Shown in pieces: positions 4,292 through 5,792 of a DNA stretch of 5,792 bases. The DNA comes from Eubacteriales Family XIII. Incertae Sedis bacterium (GTDB lineage: Bacteria > Bacillota > Clostridia > Peptostreptococcales > Anaerovoracaceae), in the NCBI GenBank assembly GCA_031263335.1, contig JAISGB010000207.1:1-5792 (forward strand), in the 5' to 3' direction. The stretch's first letter is position 1, and every line of letters starts with the position of its first letter. The notes under the pieces were generated by a model. That model saw only the letters and a program-made list of their open reading frames with translations, ran no database searches and was not told where the DNA came from. The translations under genes were made by a program, and so were the position numbers.

Positions 4292-5791
4292 TTACACAGT
4301 GTAGAGCAGGTCGTCCAAAAATTCGATTTCGGCATCGGGAATCCTGACTCCGAATTCCCGCTCGATCTCTTTGACGGCTTCGGAAATCTTCGCGTGGCGC
4401 GCGACACGCGAAGCGTCGCAGGGCTCGGTGTCGACCGGCGTGTCCAACGGCAACTTTTGCAGGACGCGTTCCAACATGCATGCCAAATGCAGGAGAAACC
4501 GGATTTGCAGGCTCCGCAATCGATCCGGATGCAGATTGGGACTCAACACATCGAACGCCTCTCTGCCCGTCCTGATCACTTTTTCCGTATCTATAAAGGT
4601 CGTCATTTCTTTGAGCAATCTGCTCGCTCCCTGCCATACATAAGCGTCGCTCGCGGCGATACCTCCGGCCGCCGTTTCGAGCAGGGCGGTTAGCTTCCGC
4701 AGTCCGTCGCCAAAGACCAGTTCGTCGAGCGGGATAAAGGGCACATCCAATGCGGCCGGCTCAACCGTTCCGACCGCAGCAAGGGCGCGGCTTCCGATCC
4801 GGCTCAAATCGGTTGTACCCTTGGCATCGATGTTCAAGGGAATGATCTCGATGCCGAAATCCGCGATCGAGGGAATCTCCCTCTTGATGTACTCGGCAAT
4901 CTTCACGGCGGATCCCTCACCCGTCACGCATGTCGTTATGACGCAAAGCGGCGCCGCCGTTTGCCTCGCGTCTGACGGGTCTCCCTCTTCGGCGCCCTCT
5001 TGCCTTTCCACATCTCGCGCAGCCGCGCCTGCCGCGACGGGCTTTGCCGGGGCCAACCCGCTTTCGCTGTTCGCCGAGGCGCCTTCGGGGGATGGCGGGG
5101 ACGCGTTCGCCGGAGATTGCTCCCGCGCAATGCGGGAAAACACCATAGGCAGCGTCTGCCTGTCCACGAGCAGATTGTTTTCACGATCGAAGAGGGCAGC
5201 GCGTTCACCGATTTGTGGACGAAACACGAAGTCCTTGAAATCCTTAAAGCTCTCCCAAAGCGCGTCCACCGCGTATTGACTGCCGGGATCGAACGGAATA
5301 TGGTTCTGTATGTGGGGCGGCAGGGATTGCCGGACGATGCGCACCGGCTTTCCGTCGATGGCGTGATTGTGAAAACAATGCGCGCACGCAAAACGGATAT
5401 CCATGATCAGCCGGCCGATATTTCCGATGCAAGGATAGAGCGAAAAAGCCTGCATCGCTTCTCTGTCGACACGTATTTCCAAGCCGATTCGTTCCGATTC
5501 CCCGAGGAAGGTCTGCCAGATGATCCGGCAACGTTCGGACAGCGGCCGCTTCGACAACGGCGGCAATTCGATCAATATGGGAAATCTTCGCGTAAACGTT
5601 CTGAGCAGGCAGGACTCCGTATTCTCCGTCGTCGCTCCGATGAGGATCACGTTGGATCGTCTACCCTCGCCCGTCTCGCCGAGTCGCCGATACCTCCCTT
5701 GATCGATCAGGCGGAACAGCATCTCTTGCCCTTCCGCGCCCAGGCGGTGTATCTCGTCGAGCAGGAGGACGCCACCGTCCGCCTCCTCGAC
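4292..5791 (-). CDS. LevR/ManR-type sigma-54-dependent PTS transcriptional activator (N-terminus outside window)
   Basis: The C-terminal 499 residues of an enhancer-binding protein; DNA-binding, Walker A and GAFTGA parts lie beyond the right edge. The fragment opens in the AAA+ domain: GGVLLLDEIHRL (6-17, Walker B D12/E13), then GATTE (52-56) and RTFTRRFP (64-71, arginine-finger region), with the typical LevR phrasing ATTE-x4-LLRTFTRR. From about 153 to 224 there is a poorly recognised segment. Residues about 225-281 are a low-complexity Ala/Pro/Ser/Glu/Gly linker. Residues about 282-373 start with CVITTCVTGEGSAVKI (C288) and match the EIIB-Gat-like module that precedes PRD2 in this family. 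Residues about 393-499 are PRD2, with FLLHLACMLERV (H435) and the final FGVRIPDAEIEFL. PRD1 and the EIIA-Man module usually present between the AAA+ and EIIB-like parts are not seen. It probably drives the PTS operon downstream and is inhibited by EIIB phosphorylation of PRD2. Confidence 0.9.
   Translation of the reverse strand, partial: VEEADGGVLLLDEIHRLGAEGQEMLFRLIDQGRYRRLGETGEGRRSNVILIGATTENTESCLLRTFTRRFPILIELPPLSKRPLSERCRIIWQTFLGESERIGLEIRVDREAMQAFSLYPCIGNIGRLIMDIRFACAHCFHNHAIDGKPVRIVRQSLPPHIQNHIPFDPGSQYAVDALWESFKDFKDFVFRPQIGERAALFDRENNLLVDRQTLPMVFSRIAREQSPANASPPSPEGASANSESGLAPAKPVAAGAAARDVERQEGAEEGDPSDARQTAAPLCVITTCVTGEGSAVKIAEYIKREIPSIADFGIEIIPLNIDAKGTTDLSRIGSRALAAVGTVEPAALDVPFIPLDELVFGDGLRKLTALLETAAGGIAASDAYVWQGASRLLKEMTTFIDTEKVIRTGREAFDVLSPNLHPDRLRSLQIRFLLHLACMLERVLQKLPLDTPVDTEPCDASRVARHAKISEAVKEIEREFGVRIPDAEIEFLDDLLYTV
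4949..5119 (-). other. Low-complexity linker where PRD1/EIIA-Man would be expected in the regulator
   Basis: This stretch encodes about 57 residues rich in Ala, Pro, Ser, Gly and Glu (for example ANASPPSPEGASANSESG), with no hydrophobic core pattern. It leads directly into the EIIB-like module. Known LevR-type proteins carry a PRD1 (about 100 residues) and an EIIA-Man domain (about 130 residues) in this part of the chain. Confidence 0.65.
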
Positions 5792-5792
5792 G

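Overview
All genes that can be supported in this 5.8 kb window lie on the minus strand. Read from right to left they form one locus: a LevR/ManR-type sigma-54-dependent PTS regulator (5' end outside the window), then a 289-base intergenic region with a very good sigma-54 promoter, then a mannose-family (Man-type) phosphotransferase system encoded as EIIA, EIIB and a single EIIC-EIID fusion. After these come an M20-family amidohydrolase/peptidase and the first 54 codons of a 6-phosphogluconate-dehydrogenase-like protein that runs off the left edge. No plus-strand gene is credible; the long plus-strand frames are antisense shadows of these genes.

The regulatory logic can be read from the sequence. 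The regulator fragment keeps the second half of a sigma-54 AAA+ domain (Walker B DE, GATTE), and the promoter before EIIA has the matching GG-N10-GC layout (TGGCAT-N5-TTGCT). An imperfect 14-bp inverted repeat sits about 110 bases upstream of the predicted start site, where LevR-type activators bind. EIIA, EIIB, EIICD, the M20 enzyme and the dehydrogenase then follow with short gaps or an overlap and look like one operon. Stem-loops occur in the 5' leader, between EIIB and EIICD, and between EIICD and the M20 gene. No U-tract follows the strong 14-bp stem in the last gap, so it is more likely an mRNA processing, stability or attenuation element than a terminator.

The proposed working model is inference. 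An unknown sugar or sugar acid, possibly amide-linked to another group, is imported and phosphorylated by EIIAB-CD. The M20 enzyme would cleave an amide bond in the cytoplasm, and the 6PGDH-like enzyme would oxidatively decarboxylate the resulting phospho-sugar acid. This pairing differs from the textbook mannose, fructose (lev) and glucosaminate (dga) loci.

The organism is not identifiable from the window. A LevR-type regulator with a Man-family PTS, strong AGGAGG-type ribosome binding sites and moderately GC-rich DNA suggest an anaerobic Firmicutes lineage or a relative such as Synergistota. That is a weak guess. The two architectural oddities are the EIIC-EIID fusion and a regulator that seems to lack the PRD1 and EIIA-Man modules, with a low-complexity linker in their place.
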